A DNA stretch of 64,000 nt from a virus, in the IMG/VR virus record IMGVR_UViG_3300008110_000072, positions 1-64,000 of that record; one strand, written 5' to 3'. Shown in pieces: positions 57,426 through 64,000 of this stretch. The notes beneath the pieces are model-generated. The model was not told the DNA's origin and searched no databases. It saw nothing but the letters and a program-made list of their open reading frames with translations. The position numbers and the translations under genes are program-made. How positions within the stretch are numbered: the first letter of the stretch is position 1; the number at the start of each line of letters is the position of its first letter.

Positions 57426-57797
57426 ATGAGCAACTACAACATCATCGTCCCCATCAGCAACGAGCCTGTGTATGGCTTCAAGCGGACAGCAACAATGGCA
57501 TCATTGCAAATCAATGCCATGCCTTGGACAGGCCGAAACATCAATTTGGTGACACAGGTAGATTATTTCGACCAGAATGACCTCCCCATTGACATCATTC
57601 CTCCAAAGATAGTTAGCCTCATTGCCGACAACAGCACCTGCGTGGACGACAAGGGTAATCCCGTTCCATGCGACAGCCCCGATGCCGTGATGACAGAGTT
57701 TGAATACTACATGAGCCTCCTCAGTACGCCTGTCGTCATTGAAACGCTCGTAGTAGCCAAAATACAGCAAGCAGACGCAGCCGGACGATTTAACTAA
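57426..57797 (+). CDS. Hypothetical late protein, 123 aa
   Basis: A beta-rich protein following the fibre gene after 4 nt (NIIVPISNEPVYGFKRTATM, INLVTQVDYFDQNDLPIDI). The position suggests a fibre-associated or chaperone role; not recognised. Confidence 0.6.
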   Translation: MSNYNIIVPISNEPVYGFKRTATMASLQINAMPWTGRNINLVTQVDYFDQNDLPIDIIPPKIVSLIADNSTCVDDKGNPVPCDSPDAVMTEFEYYMSLLSTPVVIETLVVAKIQQADAAGRFN

Positions 57798-57803
57798 TAA
57801 GCC

Positions 57804-58037
57804 ATGAAAGGAGATAAGAAATACACCGCAACCATTGGAGGGAAAACCCGTTCCTTCGGAGCGAAGGGCTACAGCATTTCTCCAGGAACACCAAAGGGCG
57901 ACAATTATTGTGCCCGTTCCTCCGGCATTAAGAAATGCGCCAATCCTCCTTGTGCCAATGACCTTTCGCGCAAAGCGTGGGGGTGTCGTGGAAAGAAAAG
58001 TATAAAAAGCTTAGCTGTAAGCTTCAGAAGAGTATAA
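57804..58037 (+). CDS. Basic Cys-containing protein, 77 aa
   Basis: A basic protein with four cysteines (YCARSSGIKKCANPPCAND, then WGC), possibly binding zinc. Similar small proteins occur in late regions of Bacteroidota phages. The role is unknown. Confidence 0.6.
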   Translation: MKGDKKYTATIGGKTRSFGAKGYSISPGTPKGDNYCARSSGIKKCANPPCANDLSRKAWGCRGKKSIKSLAVSFRRV

Positions 58038-58054
58038 ATATTTCTGTGGTGAAT

Positions 58055-58062
58055 TATATTTG
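58055..58062 (+). promoter_or_regulatory. Bacteroidota -7 promoter element
   Basis: TATATTTG 23 bp before the ATG at 58086; no -33 box. Confidence 0.45.
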
Positions 58063-58085
58063 CAAACAAATCAATATATATAGAT

Positions 58086-58496
58086 ATGAAGGTTAAGTAT
58101 AAAAACATCCTTGTCTTGCAAAATTTTAATGAGGCAGTGGGTAAGCTAAATTTCTCTACGGAGGATTTTGCTGTAATTGGAAGGCTTTCAAAGCTTTCTA
58201 AAAAGATGAATTCAAAGGTGGAAGAATTGCAGGAGCTAATCGAAGACCTGCGTCTTGACCATTGCATGAAGGATGGGCAAAAGATTGTACGCGAAAACGG
58301 ACAGCTCCAGTGGACCGTAGACGGAGAGCGTGCTTTTAGAAAAGCGTATAAGGCACTGCTTGAAAAAGAAGTGGAGCTTGATGATTTTACGCAAATCAAC
58401 TACGCTGACATCATGTCTTTGCTTCCAAAAGGACAAGTGGCCGAGTGGGAAGAGGTGAAGGAAAATCTCGGAGAATTTTTCGTATACATTCCTTAA
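58086..58496 (+). CDS. Hypothetical helical protein, 136 aa
   Basis: A charged helical protein (SKLSKKMNSKVEELQELIED coiled coil, then an acidic helical end). Not recognised; it begins the lysis/late-end cluster. Confidence 0.65.
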   Translation: MKVKYKNILVLQNFNEAVGKLNFSTEDFAVIGRLSKLSKKMNSKVEELQELIEDLRLDHCMKDGQKIVRENGQLQWTVDGERAFRKAYKALLEKEVELDDFTQINYADIMSLLPKGQVAEWEEVKENLGEFFVYIP

Positions 58497-58503
58497 ATTA
58501 GCG

Positions 58504-58692
58504 ATGGGCAAACGGGGCGTTGAATTTCAAGAGTGCATGACGGTGTTTTTAAGCATCCTCAGCGGACTGGCTGGTGTATATGGATTATATACAGGCTACA
58601 CCAGTAAACAGATTCCTACTGTGCTTTGGGTGAGCGCCCTGTTCACCATTAACTACTGGCTTTGTTTTTATCGTTTTTATAATAAGAAATGA
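58504..58692 (+). CDS. Two-pass membrane protein, 62 aa (holin candidate)
   Basis: Two hydrophobic helices (MTVFLSILSGLAGVYGLY and VLWVSALFTINYWLCFY) and a short basic tail. Small size and position among lysis genes make it a holin or anti-holin candidate. Confidence 0.6.
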   Translation: MGKRGVEFQECMTVFLSILSGLAGVYGLYTGYTSKQIPTVLWVSALFTINYWLCFYRFYNKK

Positions 58693-58937
58693 AACTGGAC
58701 GAAATTCTCAAAGCTAAGTTGCAGGTGTACGATACAGTTAAGGATAGCCCTTTAATTTTATACATCACCTTTTACGAGCCTATACACGAATGGCTTTCTA
58801 CGATTGCGCACGACTGGAACCCAATCCTGCAGTTTGTGCTAAATATTATAGCAATCATCTGGGGCGTAACGCGCCTTATCCCTATCTTTAAAAAGTGGAT
58901 AAAAGGGGAACCTGTAACCAATGAAGATATGCGATGA
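58689..58937 (+). CDS. Membrane protein, 82 aa (holin candidate)
   Basis: One clear hydrophobic segment (LQFVLNIIAIIWGVTRLIPI, about residues 48-67) after an amphipathic N-terminus. It overlaps its neighbours by 4 nt. Could act with the preceding protein in lysis. Confidence 0.6.
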   Translation: MKLDEILKAKLQVYDTVKDSPLILYITFYEPIHEWLSTIAHDWNPILQFVLNIIAIIWGVTRLIPIFKKWIKGEPVTNEDMR

Positions 58938-59521
58938 ATACCAACGCAATAATTATAGGAATGATTGCCGTAGTTATGTTCGGCATGGTTTATAGTTATT
59001 GCGCTATACGGGAGGAGAATCGCGTTCTAAAGCAAGATGTTGGCGGCCTTCACACCGCGCTCAGCGCATCAATAGACACAAGCAGGAATCAATACGCACA
59101 AATGCGTGCAAAGGTGGAGACGATTGTATTGTCTGACGATGCCACCTCAAAAGTGCTTGAGAAAGAAATCAAGCAAATCAAAAACAATTTCGGCGTAAAG
59201 CTTAACGGGATAGAATCCTATACAAAGGCTGGCGTAAAGTATGCCGTGCCTGTTGTGTTGAAGTCCCGCGACACAGTGATTATAAACAATCTTGAAAAAG
59301 TGTACACCATATCCGGACCGTCAGGCAGTGGGGTGTTGTATACAAAAGGAGATAGTTTGCTTGGAGGGATTACACTTGCTGATACAATAAGAATTTCTGT
59401 AAGCAAGGGCAAGAGAGACAAATGGTGGAAGTTTTGGACTAAAAGGCCGCTTGTTACAAATGCATTTATGAGCAATCCATCAGGAGCTATTGTTTCACTT
59501 AACTCTATTCTCGTCAAATGA
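58934..59521 (+). CDS. Spanin-like inner-membrane protein (DUF6549-like), 195 aa
   Basis: An N-terminal membrane anchor (AIIIGMIAVVMFGMVYSY) is followed by a periplasmic coiled coil (about residues 28-90) and a beta-rich segment (VLKSRDTVIINNLEKVYTI). This layout resembles i-spanins and the DUF6549 proteins of Bacteroidota phages. It may link the inner to the outer membrane for final lysis. Confidence 0.55.
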   Translation: MNTNAIIIGMIAVVMFGMVYSYCAIREENRVLKQDVGGLHTALSASIDTSRNQYAQMRAKVETIVLSDDATSKVLEKEIKQIKNNFGVKLNGIESYTKAGVKYAVPVVLKSRDTVIINNLEKVYTISGPSGSGVLYTKGDSLLGGITLADTIRISVSKGKRDKWWKFWTKRPLVTNAFMSNPSGAIVSLNSILVK

Positions 59522-60522
59522 ACGCGCCACTGGTTGATAAGATGAGGCACATTCGCGGCATGCAAGCAGCTATGCGCGGAAAGGTGATATACAAAGACGA
59601 GGGCGACAAGTTTGTTGGCGGAGGAGATTGGGAAATCGTCACCACTTTTAAGGGTAAGAGCCACGAACAAGGTGGCATAGACTTGGAGGTGAGCGATGGA
59701 TATGTACGGAGAATTTCCGGCGTAGACGATGCAGATGATATTGCAGACTGGGGGCGTTTCTGGAAGGATGTAGGAGCTACAGCATATGGTATAGGTGAAG
59801 GGGTGCTTGATACAGTGACATTTGGCGCTACAGACCCATTAACAGATTGGGGGTATAAACAACTACAAGACCTTGGCGGAAGCACGGAAGACGAGAAGCG
59901 TGAGCAAGACAGCTTGCGCGGATATGGCACTACGGCTGGAGCTATCACCGGAGGTATTATTACTGGAGGTGCTACCACTGGTAGTGCTATACAACAAGGC
60001 TCAAAAGGGTTGGGCGAGGGTGTAGCAAAAGGAAGCCCTGATAGCAAGTTTGCTCAACAGGTTGGTATATGGCTCCCCGCTGCTGGGGCTGTTGCCGGAA
60101 TGATTGTCGGGAATCAAGGATACGGCGGGAATACACCGGGCATGAGTAAGGCTGGGTTATCTATGACCGGGAAGAGTGGTACAAACTATAGTACACTGCA
60201 AACGCTTGCTAAATACGGAGCTTATGCAGGAAGGGCATATAGTATGCTTAGTCCAGTATTAAACGCCCGTCAGCAGCAAATGCCTTCTTATGTTCCGACA
60301 AGAGGTGTGGGAGGGGGATTCCCTTCCGGAATGTTTAATACAAGGTCTGCTACAGAGGCGGTACAGGGTGGTGGTGGTATGAGCGCACCAATTACATTTG
60401 GTGGAGCGACAGGAAGAGGAGATGGCGTAGCAGACACTCCGCAGGAAGATTTGTTCTACGCGCAAGTGCCTATGCGGGAGGAAACCTTAGCTCGGCTGGC
60501 TCGATATAATGTTAATGTATAA
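59518..60522 (+). CDS. Virion-associated protein with HEQGGI motif, 334 aa
   Basis: Residues 30-60 contain the conserved segment VTTFKGKSHEQGGIDLEVSD, a motif shared by a family of Bacteroidota phage virion proteins. A Gly/Thr/Ala-rich hydrophobic region (about 140-165) and a second one (about 185-200) could be membrane-active. The C-terminal third is Gly-rich and unstructured. Probably an internal virion protein; overlap of 4 nt with the spanin-like gene. Confidence 0.55.
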   Translation: MNAPLVDKMRHIRGMQAAMRGKVIYKDEGDKFVGGGDWEIVTTFKGKSHEQGGIDLEVSDGYVRRISGVDDADDIADWGRFWKDVGATAYGIGEGVLDTVTFGATDPLTDWGYKQLQDLGGSTEDEKREQDSLRGYGTTAGAITGGIITGGATTGSAIQQGSKGLGEGVAKGSPDSKFAQQVGIWLPAAGAVAGMIVGNQGYGGNTPGMSKAGLSMTGKSGTNYSTLQTLAKYGAYAGRAYSMLSPVLNARQQQMPSYVPTRGVGGGFPSGMFNTRSATEAVQGGGGMSAPITFGGATGRGDGVADTPQEDLFYAQVPMREETLARLARYNVNV

Positions 60523-60526
60523 AAAC

Positions 60527-61453
60527 ATGGCACAGAAGACAAAGTTAGAAGTGGAAGGTGGCGAGCTGCTGATAAAAAGCAGCAAGGGTATAATGGCTGT
60601 TATACCAAAGTCTCACACGCCGCATGTCAGGAAGCTTATAGAGGAGAAGAACTTTGCGGCTGTTGATAAATTTGTACAGAGTTTGCAGCCGTTGAAGCGT
60701 AACCCAAATGCAGGGAAAGCGCAGGACGGAGTTGTAATTCCACCGTCAAAAATTGTATCTAAGCCTGATGCAACAGATGTGGCTACTCCCGGTATTGTCC
60801 GAATGAACTATATTATATCTAAAAGAATTGCTGATAATGAAAAATTAAATAAACAGCAGAAAGAATTAAATATAGCGCCCGTGAAGGATGTAGTTGTTGA
60901 TGCTACTTATAACAAAACAATTCCAATTCCCCCAGAAGAAGACGCAAGAAAGCCCATTGAACAAACGCCACCGCTTAAAACATATATGGTAAGGGGTATA
61001 AAAGAAGTTGGAGATTTTATTGGTGTTAAAAAATTAAAAAAAGGAGGACACCCTAACGAAACATATAGCGATGTTGTTTATAGGCTCTCACACACGCCCG
61101 GCACGATTGCAAATAAAATTGAACAAGAAAACCCCAAAGGTTTGTCATTAATGGCTGGGATTGGAGAAGCCGTCTTAGACCCAGTGAACGCATTGCCATT
61201 AGGAGCTGCTGCTCAGCAGGGATTTAAATACTTAGCAGCAAATGCAGCAAGGTTACCAAAGCTTGCGGCTGCTCTTACACGAATGAGCAAATTGGGGAAA
61301 CCTGCTGATATGGTAAATACTGGGAATGATGCATGGGAATCTAATAAAGAATATGAAAGTAGACCAGAACCCGCAAAAGAAGCTATGACTAATAAAGAAA
61401 AAGAATTGGTTGATGAGGTTATAAAAAATATTAAGAAACGAAATGAAAAGTAG
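60527..61453 (+). CDS. Virion-associated protein, 308 aa
   Basis: The N-terminal 60 residues (KLEVEGGELLIKSSKGIMAV, then PHVRKLIEEKNFAAVDKFV) have the same GGELLI-type strand as the previous gene's family. The middle is charged and disordered, and the C-terminus has a helical Ala-rich region (about 220-255). Function probably related to the upstream protein. ATG 60527 is chosen over 60509, which overlaps the upstream gene. Confidence 0.55.
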   Translation: MAQKTKLEVEGGELLIKSSKGIMAVIPKSHTPHVRKLIEEKNFAAVDKFVQSLQPLKRNPNAGKAQDGVVIPPSKIVSKPDATDVATPGIVRMNYIISKRIADNEKLNKQQKELNIAPVKDVVVDATYNKTIPIPPEEDARKPIEQTPPLKTYMVRGIKEVGDFIGVKKLKKGGHPNETYSDVVYRLSHTPGTIANKIEQENPKGLSLMAGIGEAVLDPVNALPLGAAAQQGFKYLAANAARLPKLAAALTRMSKLGKPADMVNTGNDAWESNKEYESRPEPAKEAMTNKEKELVDEVIKNIKKRNEK

Positions 61454-61646
61454 TTGCGGGAAAGATAAACTTGCCGAAGTGTATGCTGGCAGAAAGATGA
61501 AGGCTAAGAATGGCCTCTATTATAACATCCATGCTAAGCGCGAGCGTATAGCTGCGGGAAGCGGGGAGCGTATGCGCAAGCCCGGAGAGAAGGGAGCGCC
61601 AACAGCACAGCAGTTTAAGGAGGCCGCTAAGACAGCTAAAAAATGA
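61443..61646 (+). CDS. DUF5872-like basic protein, 67 aa
   Basis: A strongly basic protein whose core NIHAKRERIAAGSGERMRKP, then GEKGAPTAQQFKEAA, matches the DUF5872 family known from phages and large eukaryotic viruses. The function is unknown; the composition suggests DNA or polyanion binding in the virion. Overlaps the upstream gene by 11 nt. Confidence 0.7.
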   Translation: MKSSCGKDKLAEVYAGRKMKAKNGLYYNIHAKRERIAAGSGERMRKPGEKGAPTAQQFKEAAKTAKK

Positions 61647-61777
61647 AAAAGACTGGAGGAAAATCATCAAATGCCGGAGTGAAGCTTTCGTTTGGAAGGC
61701 GTAGAGAAGGCAAGCATCAGAAATCGCATGGCCCAAAGCATAAGGGCGTAAAAAAGTATAGAGGTCAGGGACGATGA
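61643..61777 (+). CDS. Protamine-like peptide, 44 aa
   Basis: A 44-codon frame coupled to both neighbours by 4-nt ATGA overlaps. The product is extremely basic (MKKTGGKSSNAGVKL, then SFGRRREGKHQKSHGPKHKG) and His-rich, with almost no acidic residue. It should bind nucleic acid; a DNA-condensing virion peptide is plausible. Confidence 0.65.
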   Translation: MKKTGGKSSNAGVKLSFGRRREGKHQKSHGPKHKGVKKYRGQGR

Positions 61778-62142
61778 ATAAGCTAAAAGATTTATGGGTG
61801 GAGTGGCACGAGGCGATATTAGCGCCCGTATACTTCTTTGCCTTTCTATTATTGTATAACACCATCGGGCAGTGGTTGCACGATGAAGCTGCAGCCCTAT
61901 ATCCTATCGGGAGGTATGTTGATATGCTTTCAATCCCCAGTAGGTATTATATTGTTGTGGTGATTGCAACGCTTGGCTTTCGTATAAACACTCCAGCTTT
62001 ATTTAAAGCCGTGTTTGGAGACAGAGCCAACGGCAAGCTGCGTGAAAACATTACAAAAGACAACCACTTCCAAACGCTATGGCTCGCATTGTTTTCGTAT
62101 GGCTTGCATTTGCTTATAGCTGCTATTGTAGCGGTCAAATAG
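61774..62142 (+). CDS. Multi-pass membrane protein, 122 aa (holin-like)
   Basis: Three hydrophobic segments (AILAPVYFFAFLLLYNTIG, YYIVVVIATLGF, LWLALFSYGLHLLIAAIVAV) suggest a three-pass membrane protein. It overlaps the endolysin gene by 64 nt, which is typical for a holin-endolysin pair. Confidence 0.6.
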   Translation: MNKLKDLWVEWHEAILAPVYFFAFLLLYNTIGQWLHDEAAALYPIGRYVDMLSIPSRYYIVVVIATLGFRINTPALFKAVFGDRANGKLRENITKDNHFQTLWLALFSYGLHLLIAAIVAVK

Positions 62143-62588
62143 GCTGCGTAAAAGAGCAGGCCAAGCGGCTAATCGGAACACGAGAAGGGCCGATAAACAA
62201 TCGTGGGCCACGCGTAGATAGTATCATACGATTTGCTGGAGGGGTTCCGGGACAAGCATGGTGTAGCTATACAATGATATACCTATGGCGGAGGTGCGGC
62301 CTACCGCACAGCGGGACAAATGGAATGGCAATGTCATGGGCAAAGCAATCAAAAGCGTTGGGCATGCGCCCAGTAAGGCACACAGATATATTTACTGTAT
62401 ATAACAGGAAGCTTAGGCGCATAGGCCATGTGGGGATGGTGTACACCGTATACCCAGAGGAATCCTTCTTCCAGAGCTTTGAGGGCAACATCAACTCGCG
62501 AGGAGACCGCGAATCTCACCGCAGTATTGCTGGCTGCCTAATACGGGAATTCAACATCTGCTCCGGAATCTACAGGTGGATTCCATGA
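62079..62588 (+). CDS. CHAP-like endolysin with signal peptide
   Basis: A hydrophobic N-terminus (MARIVFVWLAFAYSCYCS) is followed by a cysteine-histidine peptidase pattern: GQAWCSYTMIYLWRRCGLP (catalytic Cys about 62), then RRIGHVGMVYTV (His about 117) and a downstream acidic/Asn segment (FEGNINSRGD). This fits CHAP/NlpC-type peptidoglycan hydrolases about 150 residues long. The signal would export the enzyme through Sec. A lipidated or uncleaved variant is possible because of the two cysteines near the signal end. Confidence 0.7.
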   Translation: MARIVFVWLAFAYSCYCSGQIGCVKEQAKRLIGTREGPINNRGPRVDSIIRFAGGVPGQAWCSYTMIYLWRRCGLPHSGTNGMAMSWAKQSKALGMRPVRHTDIFTVYNRKLRRIGHVGMVYTVYPEESFFQSFEGNINSRGDRESHRSIAGCLIREFNICSGIYRWIP

Positions 62589-62849
62589 CTGCAGATTGTA
62601 TTCCGGCAGGTCTATAAAGTCTATTAGTTCCTGCACCGCCCGCTCGCCCTCCAGCACAATGTAAAAATTCTTTTGCCCGTCAGGCGGGAAGAGCATAATC
62701 TTATTTGACTTAGCCATCTTCACAATATACGAAGAAGCCTCTTCTCCAGATGTAATCCCAAACTTTGGGAGGTGTGCTTTAAATCTTATTGCAAATGGAG
62801 GGGAGTATGGACGGGTGTTCCCGCCTGTGGTGTATGGAATGTTGCTCAT
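62538..62849 (-). CDS. Hypothetical leftward protein, 103 aa
   Basis: Convergent with, and overlapping, the endolysin by 51 nt. It has a mixed fold (FAIRFKAHLPKFGITSG, then FYIVLEGERAVQELIDFI). Its start follows the next gene's stop by 4 nt. Function unknown; the last gene of the short right-end leftward cluster. Confidence 0.65.
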   Translation of the reverse strand: MSNIPYTTGGNTRPYSPPFAIRFKAHLPKFGITSGEEASSYIVKMAKSNKIMLFPPDGQKNFYIVLEGERAVQELIDFIDLPEYNLQSWNPPVDSGADVEFPY

Positions 62850-62853
62850 ATAT

Positions 62854-63168
62854 TTATCTAAGTGTTTCTTCGGTAAGTTTTATTGTGTCGATGTTTGTAT
62901 ACACCTTTATTAGCTTGCGTATTTCGTTAGCTGCGGCAACGCCCATTGCCAGCCTATCATCATCAGACATTTGTTCTGATTCCTGCAGGTTCCAGACGCG
63001 TTCTATTACGGATGCTCCGAATAGCTTTATAATTGCACGAAACGCCTCATCATCAAATCCCGGCGGGTCTGTGTGCTTCACTTCGTATTCCCAAAGCGCG
63101 TTCTCAATAATCATTAAAAGCGGCTTTAGCCTGTGTCCTATTGGTGCGGCTTCTTCTGTTGTTTCCAT
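62854..63168 (-). CDS. Hypothetical helical protein, 104 aa
   Basis: A helical, acidic protein (LKPLLMIIENALWEYEVKH, then AAANEIRKLIKVYTNIDTI). ATG 63168 overlaps the upstream stop region, so the gene is coupled; a longer frame from 63231 is not needed. Not recognised. Confidence 0.65.
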   Translation of the reverse strand: METTEEAAPIGHRLKPLLMIIENALWEYEVKHTDPPGFDDEAFRAIIKLFGASVIERVWNLQESEQMSDDDRLAMGVAAANEIRKLIKVYTNIDTIKLTEETLR

Positions 63169-63169
63169 A

Positions 63170-63571
63170 TTATATACTGGATGCTTTGTATGGATAAAGG
63201 TCAGACAATTTAACAAATAATTGCCGTTCAAAACCCTCTGTTTTAAAATGAAGGTAGTCCCCCTTTTCCAGAACTAAGTCTTTTGGAAACAGGTATTCAT
63301 CTCCTCCCTTTTCAATCAGGTGTATTGTATCAAACTTTTTAGCTGTCCGTATAACATACTCATTAAACCCATACGAGTTGTTCTTGCGAAACAAATGTTT
63401 GTCGGGGTCTCTGTTGATACGGAATGTTTTCTTAGCTTCAATAACAACGCCAAGCTCACGCTTTTTATTCTCGCTTGCAAGGTGTAGATAAAGAGTGAGC
63501 GTTTTGTTCGGAGCTGTAACAACAATAAAATAGTTGCCGTCTTTGTCCGCGTGTGTAATCGACTTGCCCAT
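63170..63571 (-). CDS. Hypothetical beta-rich protein, 133 aa
   Basis: A beta-rich protein with strands GNYFIVVTAPNKTLTLYLHL and a basic middle. Coupled to the DUF3310 gene by one nucleotide. Not recognised. Confidence 0.65.
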   Translation of the reverse strand: MGKSITHADKDGNYFIVVTAPNKTLTLYLHLASENKKRELGVVIEAKKTFRINRDPDKHLFRKNNSYGFNEYVIRTAKKFDTIHLIEKGGDEYLFPKDLVLEKGDYLHFKTEGFERQLFVKLSDLYPYKASSI

Positions 63572-63891
63572 TATTTTATAGATTTAATTGCATGTTGTAT
63601 ATACCATATAGCTTTTTGTAAATCCTCGCGGGCATCCGGGGTTTTCTTCCCGGCACGCATGATATATTTTAAAGCGTTGCCCAAGCTAAACTCCATCCCC
63701 CATCCCTGCGCGTCAATAATTTTAATCACCTCATATGGATTGTTCTCCCCGCCGTAGTGCGGTGGGTGGTCAATCATCTTGGACAAAATATCCTCCTCAT
63801 TATCTGTGTTTATGGTTCTTAATAAGCCGTTTTTTGGAATGCCCATCTCATTCCACTCCTCCTCTGTCATGCTTTGTCTTAAATTTCCCAT
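63571..63891 (-). CDS. DUF3310 protein
   Basis: The block DHPPHYGGENNPYEVIKIID (about residues 42-61), then FSLGNALKYIMRAGKK and LQKAIWYIQHAI, is the complete DUF3310 signature shared with many phages. Related T7 gp1.7 is a nucleotide kinase; the role of most DUF3310 proteins in nucleotide metabolism is inferred from that. It starts the leftward right-end cluster, with an inverted repeat 40-70 bp upstream. Confidence 0.85.
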   Translation of the reverse strand: MGNLRQSMTEEEWNEMGIPKNGLLRTINTDNEEDILSKMIDHPPHYGGENNPYEVIKIIDAQGWGMEFSLGNALKYIMRAGKKTPDAREDLQKAIWYIQHAIKSIK

Positions 63892-63899
63892 GTTTTTAT

Positions 63900-63961
63900 A
63901 CTGTTTGGTATTATACTATTTGGTATCATCTTGTCGCAAAAGTTGCCGATATTTGCGACAA
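63900..63961. promoter_or_regulatory. Control region with direct and inverted repeats
   Basis: Two direct repeats ACT-TTTGGTAT (63900-63926) are followed by a perfect 10-bp inverted repeat TTGTCGCAAA (63931-63940) and TTTGCGACAA (63952-63961), 11 bp apart. This looks like an operator upstream of the leftward DUF3310 cluster. No standard promoter boxes were found on the minus strand here. Confidence 0.6.
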
Positions 63962-64000
63962 TAAGACCCCTCACGCCTCTTCATAATGCGCACCCGGAGG

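Noticed and set aside
1-64000. Temperate phage or integrated prophage
   Set aside because: No integrase, excisionase or CI-like repressor was recognised in the window; genes outside the window could change this.

Overview
The window is most of the genome of a tailed bacteriophage, probably with a short-tailed (podovirus-like) virion, that infects a member of the Bacteroidota. The host call rests on repeated promoters of the Bacteroidota type (TTTG, 17-24 bp, TAnnTTTG), on A/T-rich translation leaders without Shine-Dalgarno sites, and on a VirE_N/BT4734-type helicase-primase. Large terminase, portal, scaffold-like and major capsid genes are recognisable. No tail sheath, tape measure, integrase or lysogeny repressor was seen, and no ordinary tRNA gene. 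The layout is reminiscent of crAss-like phages, but I cannot assign a family from sequence alone.

Layout. (1) 1-3.9 kb, leftward: SSB-like protein, Gp157-like protein, metallophosphoesterase, two LytTR-type DNA-binding proteins and small genes; the last one runs off the left edge. (2) 4.0-8.6 kb, rightward replication genes: a structured leader with an attenuator-like terminator, a winged-helix initiator with four 22-bp iterons inside its gene, helicase-primase, NinB-like protein, HNH nuclease and NTP-pyrophosphatase-like protein. (3) 8.65-18.05 kb, leftward accessory operon of about 20 mostly unknown small genes, headed by a MoxR-type AAA ATPase and its partner. (4) 18.05-18.93 kb, noncoding divergent control region with tandem repeats and a 21-bp-phased operator array. 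(5) 18.9-62.6 kb, rightward late genes: RepL-like regulator, small genes, terminase, connector and ejection proteins (two are giant polyvalent proteins flanking a ferritin gene), portal, scaffold, capsid, fibre and lysis genes. (6) 62.5-63.9 kb, a short leftward cluster ending in a DUF3310 protein.

The most unusual content is in region 3. Nine intergenic junctions carry a tRNA-like minihelix: a 7-bp acceptor stem stacked on a canonical 5-bp T arm with TTCRANT-type loop and an unpaired discriminator G, but with the D and anticodon arms missing or replaced by unrelated small hairpins. Each lies 6-15 nt after a stop codon and 35-43 nt before the next ATG. Each is followed by a short covarying hairpin, and seven are preceded by a different small hairpin around the stop codon. 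Paired substitutions in all three helices indicate selection for RNA structure. The layout resembles the tRNA punctuation of mitochondrial transcripts; the simplest hypothesis is that tRNA-processing enzymes cut the polycistronic mRNA here. I know of no described phage system of this kind, though no search could be run.
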